A DNA stretch of 64,000 bases from assembly GCA_036320915.1 (NCBI GenBank), contig JAXBDG010000001.1, positions 496,001 to 560,000 of the forward strand, in the 5' to 3' direction. Made by a program: the position numbers and the translations under genes. The notes below the pieces were generated by a model. The model made no database searches. It was given only the letters and a program-made list of their open reading frames with translations, and had not been told where the DNA came from. Below, in pieces: positions 1 to 11,345 of the stretch (position 1 is its first letter; every line of letters begins with the position of its first letter). The stretch is from Linnemannia elongata. Its lineage: Eukaryota > Mortierellomycota > Mortierellomycetes > Mortierellales > Mortierellaceae.

Positions 1-32
1 CGCATGTGAGAATCAACAACCACCTCCACCTT

Positions 33-63
33 CTCTCCCTCTCTCTCTCTCCCCCCCCCCCCC
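33..63. repeat. CT microsatellite followed by C13 run
   Basis: An alternating CT tract is followed by 13 C residues at 51-63. It lies upstream of the TATA box of the first gene. Such pyrimidine tracts are common in front of genes throughout this window. Confidence 0.9.
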
Positions 64-183
64 TGAGCGCCATCCCATCGTTGTTAACCATTATCTCCAT
101 TCCGCCTGCATCAAATCACAACCACCAGGAAGACCAAGTCCAGACCATATTCTCGTCATCAAGGGTCGAGGGAAAAAAACGCG

Positions 184-191
184 TATAAATA
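184..191 (+). promoter_or_regulatory. TATA box of the ML-domain protein gene
   Basis: TATAAATA lies about 115 nt upstream of the ATG at 307 and is followed by a CT-rich leader. Position and sequence fit a core promoter of a well-expressed fungal gene. Confidence 0.6.
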
Positions 192-306
192 CTGCCATCC
201 CCCTCCCCCATTTTTTGTTCTTCACTCTTCTCAAGCAAGCAAGTCCTCTCCACCGCCTCTCCTCTCCACCCAAAAACCTAACCCTCCAACCTCAAGTTAA
301 CTAGCC

Positions 307-906
307 ATGAAGTTCATTGCCACCGCCGCTGCCCTCATTGCCTTGGCCTCGTCTGCCACCGCTGCCTTCTCCTCCTGCGGATCTTCGACCGACTCATTCC
401 ACCTCGGAAGCATCTCCTACACCCCCAACCCCCCCAAGGTCGGCCAGAACCTCTGCATCACCTTGAACGGATCCCTCTCCAAGCCCGTCACTACCGGCTC
501 CCAGATCCGCGTCACCGCCACCTTCTGTAAGCTTCACCACCCCTTCGCCTTGTTTTTTTCTTCAGGTTACTTTGTCCTTACTCCTTGACTTCAATGCATG
601 ACTCGGTCAAGTTGAACCTCCGCTTGTTACTAACACAACCCTCGTCTCTTCCACTCCCCCCTTTTTTTGCTTCTATCATAATTAGGGGGAATCAACGTCT
701 ACGATCAGACCGCTGACTTGTGCGCCGGTTTGGTCGGAGGTGCCAACCCCTGCCCCATTGCCACCACCACCACCACCGTCACCCAGTGCATCACCGTCCC
801 CTCGAACGTCCCCGCCGGTGTCTCCTTGACCCTCAAGGCCGTCGCCACCAACGCCGATGCCTCCCGCATCTTCTGCATCAACGGTCCCTTGACCTTCTCC
901 AACTAA
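307..906 (+). CDS. Secreted ML (MD-2-related lipid-recognition) domain protein
   Basis: Two exons, 307-526 and 686-906, joined by a GT-AG intron (527-685, phase 1), encode 146 residues. Residues 1-20 are a clear signal peptide (MKFIATAAALIALASSATA), so the product should enter the secretory route. The mature protein is beta-rich, with Cys pairs spaced as in ML/NPC2-like proteins (SSCGSS, NLCITL, DLCAGL, NPCPI, TQCITV, IFCING) and a Trp-Gly created at the splice junction. The family binds single lipids or sterols (NPC2, fungal PG/PI transfer protein), so extracellular or vacuolar lipid binding is the likely role. Codons favour C-ending choices much as in GAPDH, and a good TATA box precedes the gene, which suggests high expression. 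Family confidence is good; the ligand is unknown. Confidence 0.85.
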
Positions 907-1989
907 GCGCGAGCAAAGTCTCTCTGCTTGGTTAACGACACACAAAGGAATGACATTGAATGGGTGGGTCTGTGACTTCTCCCATGGTTCGTTCCTTTCA
1001 TTGGTAGCTACTATTGAATAGTCCATTACCAGAGAAAATATAACCAATTTGTATCTAAGAAATGTATATATCGAAGAGGATGGTATTTCTTTTTTTTTCG
1101 TTCTTTGGCATGGTAACATGTGGATGGAAATATGTAGGGAGCTTCCCTGAGTATCATTTACCAAAATACCAAGGAGAGTGGGCTGTATGTGAAGGATTTG
1201 ATTGGGTAGTAACAATGACTCTTGTTTATATTAATGACATGCATATGTGCTAAAAGACTGTACTCCTTCTTGGATAATAGTGTTGTGAGTGGTGACGGTT
1301 CCTGGAGTGGGGGCGGATGCCCTTGGTGCTGGTACATGACCTTTGGATTCCATTGGGAGGAACCATTGGATGGCCTGACACATGGATCCATGGGCACCCA
1401 CGCTCCCAACGCATTTTCGATTTTGGTATTCGCATGCGGGATGTGACAGTCACAATTTGCCACCAAATTCACTTTTGTTTTGTTCGCGTTCGATTACATA
1501 GCACTTTTTTTTTTTTTTTTTCTTCTCAGGGCAGCTTTTGCCTACTATCAGATGTCTGTCGATTTGCTTCCTTTGCCTTGGTTCGGCCGACCAAGAGATG
1601 TATTCCTTGACCCATCACCACACCCATAGGATTGATCCAACTGAACAACCTTGTACTTTTTGATCGAGTCTATTTGATGAGCCAAAGCGCTACGACCCTT
1701 TCCCTACTTCAGTTTGAAGACGAGATAGAATAAAGTGTCTTACTCCCCCCTTTTTTTTCCTCTTGCGCATCGCACCTTTCCTCGACTCCATCAGCTTGCT
1801 GCCCCTACATGTACACAAAAGTAGTGAAGACTGTCAAACATATTTTATTATGTACATCCCCCCCACCCCATCCAGCGGGGAAGGTCACTACAAAAAGCAT
1901 GGACAATACAGAAAAACATTTGGTCCACAGTAGAATAAATACTTGAGGGGGGCCTAGCACATTTTTTTTCCCGCTAATCGCGCACACAG

Positions 1990-2027
<38 letters not shown>

Positions 2028-2033
2028 GTTTTT
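907..2033. other. Gene-free stretch downstream of the ML gene
   Basis: This holds the 3' UTR of the ML gene and AT-rich sequence with stops in all frames. It ends in a run of 44 A residues (1990-2033). I see no supported gene. Confidence 0.6.
1990..2033. repeat. Poly-A run (A44)
   Basis: Uninterrupted A44, the longest homopolymer in the window. It sits just 5' of the orphan coding fragment at 2115-2273. Confidence 0.95.
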
Positions 2034-2114
2034 CTGTCCTCTTGGTGCTCCTTGAGTCCTGTCACCTTCGTATGTGCTTCAAGACTCACGTGTCTCGAGA
2101 CCATGATCAAGAGT

Positions 2115-2273
2115 CAATGGAGGAACATTCGTCTTGAGGTGCTAAAATGTCTCCAACGAGTGCTGGCGATCGTCGGAGAAAATGAAGAGATAGATCTATG
2201 TGTTAAGTCGGCGATGCATAGTCTTATATGTTTTGCTGCTTCGGATAAGGAGGGCATCAATGAAGCAAAAGAG
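2115..2273 (+). pseudogene. Orphan exon-like fragment, helical-repeat character
   Basis: An open frame (continuous from 2052) encodes about 55 residues with the pattern of paired amphipathic helices, such as IRLEVLKCLQRVLAIVGE and CVKSAMHSLICFAASDKE, resembling one armadillo/HEAT-type repeat. It ends at a good donor (GAG|gtgagg, phase 0, 2274). No convincing downstream exon follows: the nearest acceptors lead to stops or low-complexity sequence. I do not recognise a specific family. It may be a decayed gene fragment; chance is not excluded. Confidence 0.25.
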
Positions 2274-2300
2274 GTGAGGAGTGTCGTTCCTTGTTGGTAG

Positions 2301-4085
2301 AACCAGAAAAAAGATACAATACCGCCAGTCGTCCATTCCCTTGTGAGATCCCCACTTTTTTTTTTATCTTCAAAAGAAACGAGCCATATGAACCCCCTCC
2401 CCCCTAGAGTGCGCATCGTCTGTTCTTCAATTGTAACCAAAAAAAAAAAAATAAAAAGTGGTGGAATAGCTCTGGACACCAAAGTATCAGTAGCTGTAAG
2501 ATATGTGGCTAAAGCAGACGATAGCAATAACAGTGAAACTATGCAACTAAAAGAAAGGGGAGGTTGAGCAGGGGTTTTAATCGATCAAGGTATTGACATG
2601 ACTTTGAATTACAGAAACAGTATCAACGAGCCACAGAGAAGAACGGAACACGTTCTCGTGTCGTAGCAATAAACGACGACAAAATGAAACTGTGGACAAA
2701 ACTAGATCAAACATGTATCCGTGAGGGGGAAAAATAAAAGAAAAGATGTTGCTGAATGGACGGGATCCGAGATAATATTGAACAAATTGAATTGAGCAAC
2801 CAATGCGCCAACACTACTGTGCCATGATATTCAACAAGTGCTTTTATTCTATGTCTACTAAAGGCGAGCGATTCACCTCCAAGTCTTATTCCCAGATCAT
2901 GTGTGCCCACTCAATGATAAAGAGCTTCCTGTCTGTTGAGTTAAAAAAATGGTGCAGGTCTTTACTATCACTAACCAAGCAGGGCTCTCGTAGTGGATCA
3001 ACAAACATCATTCTTACTCATGAAAAGGAGTGAACGGACACGATACGGGGTCGTTCTGCAAGATAACCAGATCGCCGCCCGTCACTAAATGAAAACAGAT
3101 CGCCCAAATTGCCCTATTGAGACCTATGATCATCGCCAAGAACTTCACAATGAACCACCACGCGGTAAAGAACATAAAAACAACATTAAAAAAATATTGA
3201 GGCATAGCAAAGGAAGGGAAAGAGAAGGAAAGGTGTTGGGGGGGGGGAGGACTCAGACAGGTTTCCTTTTCGCTATGGAGCTCGTTCGCGAAAGAAGGAG
3301 TATCCTATAAAGAACACAAAGGGAACAAAACATCATTTCTCATTTAATTCTTGTCATCAAGCTTTAATACAAATTAGACCTCCTTCATCATAATCTCATT
3401 ACTTCACCCCCAACAACTCCATCTAACATCAAACAAAAATTGAGCAACAACGAGATGGGCGACTATGAGATAGAGCTCTCACAAACAAACGAAACAGAGA
3501 GATATCCTGTGGAGTACCTACAGGAATCAGAAGTAAACGATTACGAAAATTCGATATATCATGAACGGAAGTGTATTCAAAGCAGAATAACCCCCGCTGT
3601 AGTAAGTTTCAATAGACGCAATCGCGTTATAAAAACGCTTAAGTCTCTGTGCAATGGCTTCTGAGAAACCAGAACGTAGTACCCGGTTAGATGAAAATGA
3701 CCTGTGCTTATCTAAAACCAAAGGAGAAACCCTTCTCTTGCTTAGCCTGACAATAACTAGATGTGCGGTTAAAAAAAAAAGGCCCAAGGTACGAAACCTC
3801 GTAGAAAATTGTCGCATCGATCGGAAGAAAAAAAAATCAATTAGACGTGAAAAAAATAAAATATGATTTCTCCTTTGATCCAGGCGAATCCCTTGTATTT
3901 TTTTTTCTTGCCTCATAAAACATAATGAAAACCACCAACACTGCATATCCTTCTCCGCGTTGCAACTAAAAAAAAAAAGAAAAAAGAAAAACTCATCTTG
4001 CGCTGCATTCTAATGGCTCCCATATCAAGGGGCAATCGCCTTTGTTGTTGTATATGAATGTGGAAAGAGAAACGAGCAGGATCAG
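2301..4085. other. Gene-poor A-rich stretch
   Basis: AT-rich sequence with many A and T runs. A 74-codon frame at 3440-3664 has a donor-like site (gtaagt, 3602), but no acceptor I tried gives a continuing frame. I see no supported gene. Confidence 0.5.
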
Positions 4086-4909
4086 ATGTTGTTTAAAGAT
4101 GCGAGTAGTGCCCAGGCAATAGATGAGGTATTCTATGTTTCTGGCAGAGCGACATCCAATGCGACCGAGAATTTGGACGGAGCAGCGAGTTTGAGCGAGG
4201 CCAAAGATAATTATGGCTGAGCAAGATCCGATGTAACCAAAGCCTCAGATGACACTAAGAACTCGGATTCAATCAAGTCCCTAAAAGCCAAGGACGTCTC
4301 AAGAGGACACCGGACGAGGATCCAGAGCATTTTGAATGCTATTGAGAACTATCTGGAGCTCAACAAGCATATCAGGAATCCCCGCAGAATCATTCCAATG
4401 ACGCCTCAAGAGCACGGATTTGTTTTTCTTTTTATGAGAAGGAAGTTCTTGGGTGTTTGTATTGCTGTCGCCTTTTCACTCGAGAGTAGGATCCGGAGTT
4501 GATCGAAAGAGGCTCTTTTTTTTGGACAAGACCATCTCGCCATTACTTGCTGATATCTTGATCTCCCGTAATCTCAACCTTCATACTCTATTATCAACAA
4601 ACTATATGTCTACCAGACAAAATCGCAACTATTGTCGCTTACAAGTCCAATGACGCGCCAATTGATAACATCGTTGCTACATCAACAGGAAAAACCAAAT
4701 CGAAAAAAAAAGAGGCATCGCCACAACAACTGCGCAACAACATGCAAAGGTTATCTACACACAAAACGAAAAGAAAAAGATCACGACAAGGTCTCTCGAA
4801 ATCCTCCTTGTTGGCACATTCATACTACATTCTGTCACAATTTCATCGAGTCCCACCCCCCTCTGCTACAATGACCAGAGTATTCGAGCAGGCGCGAAAA
4901 GGACCGTGA
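4086..4909 (+). pseudogene. Decayed protein-coding remnant, family unknown
   Basis: From ATG 4086 a frame reads 44 hydrophilic residues (including TENLDGAASLSEAKDNYG), meets TGA at 4218-4220, then continues open for about 90 more codons (including ILNAIENYLELNKHIRNP) to about 4501. After that, protein-like text hops between frames (ISPLLADILISRNLNLHTLL, then ICLPDKIATIVAYKSNDAP) and ends at TGA 4907-4909. Composition is more protein-like than the flanking low-complexity DNA. This fits a gene broken by one stop and at least two frame changes; short introns are an alternative, but no clean GT-AG set restores it. I do not recognise the family. Confidence 0.3.
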
Positions 4910-5100
4910 GCTATTGGACTCCGCTCGGGATAACAGTGCGCCACCTCAAATAAAACAAGTCGTCAAACACCCACACCTCCAGTTTCCTTCAAAGAACCAT
5001 TTTTTGGTATAAAATTTTTCTTTAATCCAGAATACAATGCGAAAATGCCAATATACAAAAGTAATAATAAAACAACATGATAAACAAATGCTTCACAGCT

Positions 5101-8100
5101 CTAAATCCAAAGCGACGGGTTACCACCAAACTGGCCCTCGCCCGCGACAGTCGTAGCTATCCGAAGCCCCTCTTGCTCCAACCCAACAGACGTCAACCCA
5201 TTTCCTCCTGCAGCAGAGGATGATCGATCACCTGCGCCGCCAGAAAAGTCCATCCAGAACTGTGAGGGGTCATAACCCGCTGAGGAGGCGATCATGTTGC
5301 TGAGCTGAAAGTCCTGGTTCATCTTTTGCTGTGCTTCCATCGACAAGGACGACATGGTCATGGTCAGTGGCATGGTGACAGGCTGCTGCTGTTGACGAAG
5401 ATGCTGCTGGTTATGTTGGAACGAATGCTGATGTTGTTGATGTTGCTGTTGCTGTTGAAGCATCTGGAGAGCATGGCGATGGCTAGGAATAACAGGTGCT
5501 GCCAAGCTGGGTGACTGGGCCGACAATGTCGAGGGGTGAACGCTTCCACCGGAGGGCGTAGCAATCTGATCCTTCATGCTCATCTCCATCTGCTGCTGCT
5601 GCTGTTGGCGTTGAAGCTGCTGTCTCAACAACTGCTGCTGCAACTGTTGCTGCTGTTCGACCTTGTGGAGATCCAACGAATCCGTAGTAGGCTCGACCTT
5701 GACGGCGCCCGCGCCGCCACTAAAGCTCTGCATCTGGTATAGACGATGTTGCTGCTGAATCTTGAGTTGCTGCTGCTTTTGCTGTTCCTTGAGATCCGAT
5801 ACTGCTGCTGGAGCCTGTAGCTGCTGCTGGTTGCTGTAGTCGAATGCAAATCCAGAGCCGTTCATCAGCTCTGGGGAGGTCATCATGGACAGAGTAGGCG
5901 TCAAAATGGGCTGCTGAGCGAAAGCGGTTGTCTGCATGGGGAGAGCATACATCGAAGGCTGGTATTGAACAGTCGATTGTGTTGACATGGATCCGGAGTG
6001 GGAAGAGACTGAGTCGAGTTGGCGCTTTTTGCGAGATGGCTGTGTTGGAGTCTGGTCGATTTGGATGGTCGAATCATGGTCCATTTCTCCGTTGGCGCTC
6101 TCTTCCTCTGCTGCTGCCTTTGATGTCGTCGCCAAGAACTGTTCCAAGATCTATACGAGGTAATAATTAGCAACTCGTTAGTCATCAATTCATATCGTCA
6201 CAAAAAATAACCCGATTTATCGAAAAAAGAAGTAACGAGAGTTACCTTGATACCCTCGGCAACACCACCAGAGTAGGCCGCACAGGACAAGAAGCCCTGC
6301 AAGATCTTAATAGTGCGCGTGTAGTACTCCATAGCAACCTCAGTACCGCGCTTGTCATAAACGGCGTTCATAGCGTGAATAACACCGGCCTGCAAGAGCG
6401 CATAGAGCGCAAAGCGGTTGACCACAAAGGAGCAACGCGCAATCTCCAGACCCTGAGCGATATCCGTGATGGCACGACCAGATCCTGTGCAGATAGTGTT
6501 GGACTGCGCAGCTGTTGGCGAGCCAGCTGCTCCGACAATGTATGGACGATGCAAGAGGATCAGGGTGGTATTGTAGACAATGTAGAGGTATGCTGGGTAA
6601 ATATCACCATTGGTTCTGTCCAAGCCTGCTGCCGCACGGATGGCACCAGGGGATCGCATGGGCGAAGCAGGAGATCCTCGTCTGCCGCCAGTGTTGTTTG
6701 GGTGGAGCCAGCGCATCTCTGGCGAGAGATTGCTGAGCCATGAAGTGAGCGAGCCCTCAATATACGACACCATCGAGTCATGGCCGCCAAATTGCGGTGG
6801 CAAAGACTGCGTTGAGTAGGAATGCTGGAGAACACTGCCCAAGATCTATCATTGCAGTTGTTTAGTAATAAAGGTATTAGAATGGCTTTTCGCGATAAAA
6901 GGCGCAGGAGGGTTGATCGACACTTCAGGAGGGAGAAAGAAAAAGTCGCTCGTTTTTTCAAGAGAGGGCAATTTGTTACCTTAACAAGTCGAACCAGGCA
7001 GATAAAACCGCGCAGGTCTTGCTGAACATCCATAGGCAGCTCTACGCTGCTCTCCTTGCCATGCATCAAGAGTCCAAGACCAAGCCATGCAGAGAATTGA
7101 TGATCCTGGTACACAAAACAAGAGAGATTGGACATGAAAGAGATATATACAGTTGAGTAAGTACTTTAGACCTTCACTTACAGTGGTCAATGCAACACTG
7201 CATGTCGCTCAGGGTGGTTAATAAAAACAGATTTAAAAAAAGGTCGCGTCGTTGTACGTACGAGAATGAACATGGACCACCAGAGGTAGCGGAGGGCATC
7301 GGCTTCGGGTCCACTTGTCACCTCTGGGTCACGGTTGAGACCCAGCTCGTGAGCCATACGAATAGCCAGGGAGAGATAGCTGCTGCTCCGGGTGGCCTTC
7401 CACTGACCCTGGTGGTGAAACTGGGACATTAAGCACAGCGCCTGCACTGTGCTCACGCGGGGTACATCCAAAAAGTCGTCGAGCAGTAGCCTCGCAGAAT
7501 CAAAGTATCCTTGGCTGGTCTCAAGGCTCTGAGAGGCAGTCTTGGAGGAGGAAGAAGGGACTTTGGTTGCGATTGCAAGGAGAGCATTGAGGAGGAGAGG
7601 GGAAAGGGGGGCGACAGGATCCTGCAGATGTGCCTTATGGGCTTCCGCTTCCTGTGGCTGTGGGTGGGTATGTTTCTTGTTGAGGTGCTGGTACTGGTTC
7701 GAGGAGCAGAGCTGGCAGGTCTGTCGGTCCCATTGCTTCATAAAGGTGGGACGGTGGAGGACAGGGAGGAAGGTGTTGAAGGAATCAAAGAAGTAGTTGA
7801 GGAGGTCGAGCAAGGCGTCGGGCGATAATGAAGGGGAGAAGGAACGTGCCATGGAAGGAAGAGGCGGCTCTAAGCTCTGAACCGTGAACTGGAGATAGTT
7901 GCGGCCGTAATGTTGCGACTGCTCGGGTGTGAGCCATGGGAAGGGGACGGTGGTGCGGACAGAAGTCGTGCCCAGCTTTTCGAACATGTCTGTCAGGGCA
8001 GCCATATCTGCTTGAGACACGGGGCCAGGATAGTTTGCCTGGGCTTCCATATGGTGTTGAAGCTGGCTCTCCTGGGAAAACGGCAATAACGAGGTCAACG

Positions 8101-8641
8101 AGCGGTTGCGAGAGACCAGGGGCGAGTGTCGTACGCCGTTGCCCAGAGGACCGACCGTTGTCGCAGCAGAGTTAGATCGTCCACGGAGAGTAGGGGATGC
8201 TGGTGGTTGTCGCTTGACCTCGACAAGGTCTGTAGAGATGATACTGTCATTATCATTGTCGTTATAGTTGTCCATATCGTCGTTATCGTCATTGTCGTTA
8301 TCGTCGTTGTCAGAGCCAGCACCCGCCGTTGCTCTGTCGTTGTTGTTGCTGTTGTTGTTTGATGAGGTGGATGGATTCTTTTTCTTTTTGACGATTCCAG
8401 CAAGCATGTTTTCGATTTTGCCTAGCCTGTCCTCGATGACCTCGACGTAGCCCTTTGGTGGACCACGCTTGGTGTTTGAGGTTGTGTAGACGCACTGTGT
8501 CTTAGCGGCCTTGCAGCCTCCACAGCCGTCGGGTGTACCGTCGCACTTGACTCGCCGCCGCCTGCAGTTGTCACAAGCCTTTGTTATTTTTGACCTCTTT
8601 GAGTTGCTGTTGAAGTCCAACAGCATTGGTGCGCTGAACAT
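5101..8641 (-). CDS. Zn2Cys6 transcription factor with fungal_trans domain and poly-Q C-terminus
   Basis: Four exons on the minus strand (8641-7262, 7105-6980, 6845-6246, 6150-5101) encode 1051 residues. The N-terminus holds a canonical binuclear cluster with Cys 23, 26, 33, 40, 43 and 50 (C-x2-C-x6-C-x6-C-x2-C-x6-C). A short coiled linker (VEVIEDRLGKIENMLAGI) follows, then an Asn/Asp-rich stretch. The middle matches the fungal-specific transcription factor domain: the exon 1/2 junction reads MFIL-DHQFSAWLGLGLL and VELPMD, as in the LYILDR...DVELP motif of the family. The C-terminal 350 residues are rich in Gln, including uninterrupted Q runs, typical of an activation region. It should act in the nucleus as a DNA-binding regulator; its targets cannot be read from the sequence. 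Domain call is firm, exact introns likely. Confidence 0.9.
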
Positions 8642-11345
8642 TGTCGGTTATGTGTGTGTGTGTGTGTGTTGGGTGGGGAAGAGGGAGGGGTATAGGTGTG
8701 AGTGTGAGTGAAGAAGGATTTATGAGAGAGAGAGAGTGAGTGGGTGAGTGAGCAATTGGGTGATATGAGTGGTGCGATTGATTGGTGAGAGAGTGTGAGT
8801 GAGTGAAAAGTGTGTGAAAAAGAAGGGCGTTGAGCAATAAAATGATATCGGTGGTGGTGGTGGTGGCGATTGAATTTGGTCTGTTGGATAGAGTGGTAGA
8901 CAGGTGAATAGCAATAAGAAGGGAGAGAGAGAGTATGGGTATGGGTATGAGAGTATGGAGGAAAGGTTATGCGGTGGCAAAGAGAGTGTCACTGGGGATG
9001 GTTCGAGAGAGATAGAGAGAGAGAGAGAAGGGATGGGATGAATATGAATAAGAGTGAGAGTGGGAGTGGATGAAAGGTGTAGATGATGAAGGAAGGATGA
9101 AGGATGAAGGAAGGAAGGATGATGAGAAAGGAAGAAGAGGAGTGGAGAGAAGAGAGCAGTAAAAAGTGAAAAATGGAAAGGGAAGGGAAGGGAAGGGTGT
9201 GAAAAGCAAAAGGAGGAGAGAGAGAGAGAGAGATGAAATAGAGAGAAGGGAAATAGGAACAACAAAAAAAAGAGGGAAAACACAAAAAAGAAAACAGAGA
9301 GGTCCAAAGGGTGTGTGAGAAAAACAAATTTGGAACGAGGTGCTGCTCAATAACAGTGTGCGAAGGGGGTACAGCTGGACAAACTGGATGGATTCACTCT
9401 TTTTTTTTCATTCACAGACACACACTTACACTCACTCTCTCTCTCTCTCTCACCACTCACACCACTCAGACACTCAGACAGATGGTATGATACAAAACAC
9501 TCAACAGGAACAGGGAGAGAGAAAAACTTTGTAGTGTTTGGATTACTTTACTCTGCTTTGCTTATTATTTCAATCGATCGGGAGAGGGGGAGAAGAGAGG
9601 CAATTGGGACTTAAAGAAGGGAGACACATCATTTGAAGGCTTTGGATATGCATTGAAGAAGGGAAGAAGGGAAGGAGGGAGGAGGGATGAAGGGATGAAG
9701 AAGGAGGTAACGAATTACAAAGGGAACATAAGAATACAAAAAAAAAGGGATTGAATTGTTGGGAGGTCGATACCGAGCAAGCATGAAGAAGCCATTTGGA
9801 CCCCACTCGATACCGAGGGTCTCCTTTTTCATGCAATATTAATATCGGTCAACCACATGGATTCACACGCACCTACACACACAACACACACAAACACACA
9901 CCTCGCAGGGCTACATGAACAATAATATTGAAAGGAAAAGTACTTCGCGAGAAGTAGAGATGGCGAGTAGATTGATAGACCCGTTGGTCATGATGATGAC
10001 GACGATGGAAAGGTAAGAACAGTTACTTCCTACAAGCTAAACAAACACCACTTTGAGCTGAACGGTCAAAAACAAAAAAAGACAATTGGGTTCTGCCCAC
10101 TCATACAACACTTCAAGAGAGAGCAAGGCAGAGAGCAACAAGGTTGAGTTGGTCCTGGGCCAAACACGACACTCTCTCACCCATTTTTTTTTTTTTTTTT
10201 TTATTCGGCTCTAGGTTGCAAACAAAAAGGCAATGAAAAAGTAAACAAACAAGAGGAAGGCGTAAAGATAAGAGCGAACTAGTGAAATAGAGACCAAGAC
10301 GAAGAGAGAAGGTGGGCTTGTGAACAGTGACTTCTATCTTTGTCAATACACTCTCGCATACTGTCCCCTATACCTTTCATCATACCGTGTCTTGCTGAGT
10401 GTTATAAGGATGATGATGATGATGAGGCAATTAAGAAAGGGGGAGAGGGTGCATTTCTACCCCAGAAAAGGAATGGGTTCAATCCAAATCCCGAGGAGCA
10501 TCCAACAAAAGAGGCCAAAGGTGGTTAAGGAAGGAAGGGGCGGGAAGGAGGAAGCAAGAGAGGGAGGGAAAAAAAGGGCCATCTGCGCTTTTTTTTCCAT
10601 TCTTGAGCAAAAAGGTCCAAGAGAAAGAGCGGCGTCAACCTTTTTATTTTCAGAAGGGTAAAAAGGATGACATACACATTCATGCCTTGCTTGTGTTGCT
10701 CTGACACTGAACTGCAGCACAGGCACCCCTGTCCACATCCTCGTGCATCTTTTCAATTGTATTGAGCCCGTGTTAGCCTTGTTTACACTCAATGACAATT
10801 ACCTCCTCCCCGGTTCATGGGAGAGCGGATTGAAGGGCCATGCTGTGGTCTAAGCAGAGAGCCAACATGTTGGACTTCTTTAAACATATAGACCCCCAGT
10901 TGTGAGTGAGAGGATTGAAAATGATGAATGAAGAGCAAACATAACGAGGCCTTCTTCTTTCACTTTGTGACTTCAGATGCAGATATGTTGTTAACCAACA
11001 AAAGCGAAAGAAAGAGAAGAAACACAAAGCAAGAATGGAGAAAAGTGACTCCGCTGTTCATAGCAAGACCATCTCTGACGAACACAGAAACTCTTCCATT
11101 CTTTTGTCCTTCCTCCTTCCCTTTCCCTTCCTTTTTTCGATCGTGAGAAAAGATGTGGGAGGATAGGGTATACAGCGCAATGCAGCAGCGGTGATCGCCT
11201 TCTAACGATAGTCTGCAAAGTGAGTGAAGGGTAAAACGACATTTGAAACATATTACTTGGTAATAGTCTGCAATGACTTCGAATTAAATTGTTTGGTTCT
11301 TCATTTCCTACCTAAAATATACTATCTATCATATTGTGCGCTCTA
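8642..11345. other. 2.7 kb GA/CT low-complexity spacer
   Basis: It holds the 5' region of the Zn2Cys6 gene and the 3' region of the PAP2 phosphatase gene. A TG/CA microsatellite at 8651-8669 lies 10 nt upstream of the regulator's ATG. Between about 8700 and 9330 the plus strand is almost entirely GA-rich. A CT repeat lies near 9433-9450 and T19 at 10184-10202. Open frames here are compositional (Ser/Leu/Phe/Pro-only) and not genes. Confidence 0.7.
8651..8669. repeat. TG dinucleotide microsatellite
   Basis: About nine TG units, placed in the leader of the minus-strand Zn2Cys6 gene directly before its ATG. Confidence 0.9.

Noticed and set aside
3440..3690. Possible small gene starting MGDYEIELSQTNE with a donor at 3602
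   Set aside because: None of the acceptors tested gives a frame longer than about 20 further codons, and no homology is recognised.
7106..7261. Possible extra mini-exon in intron 1 of the Zn2Cys6 gene (around 7170-7210)
   Set aside because: Direct splicing of 7262 to 7105 gives MFIL-DHQFSAWLGLGLL, which fits the fungal_trans domain; adding the mini-exon breaks that match.
8720..9350. Several overlapping minus-strand frames of Ser/Leu/Phe/Pro
   Set aside because: Produced by CT-rich low-complexity DNA, with no protein-like composition.
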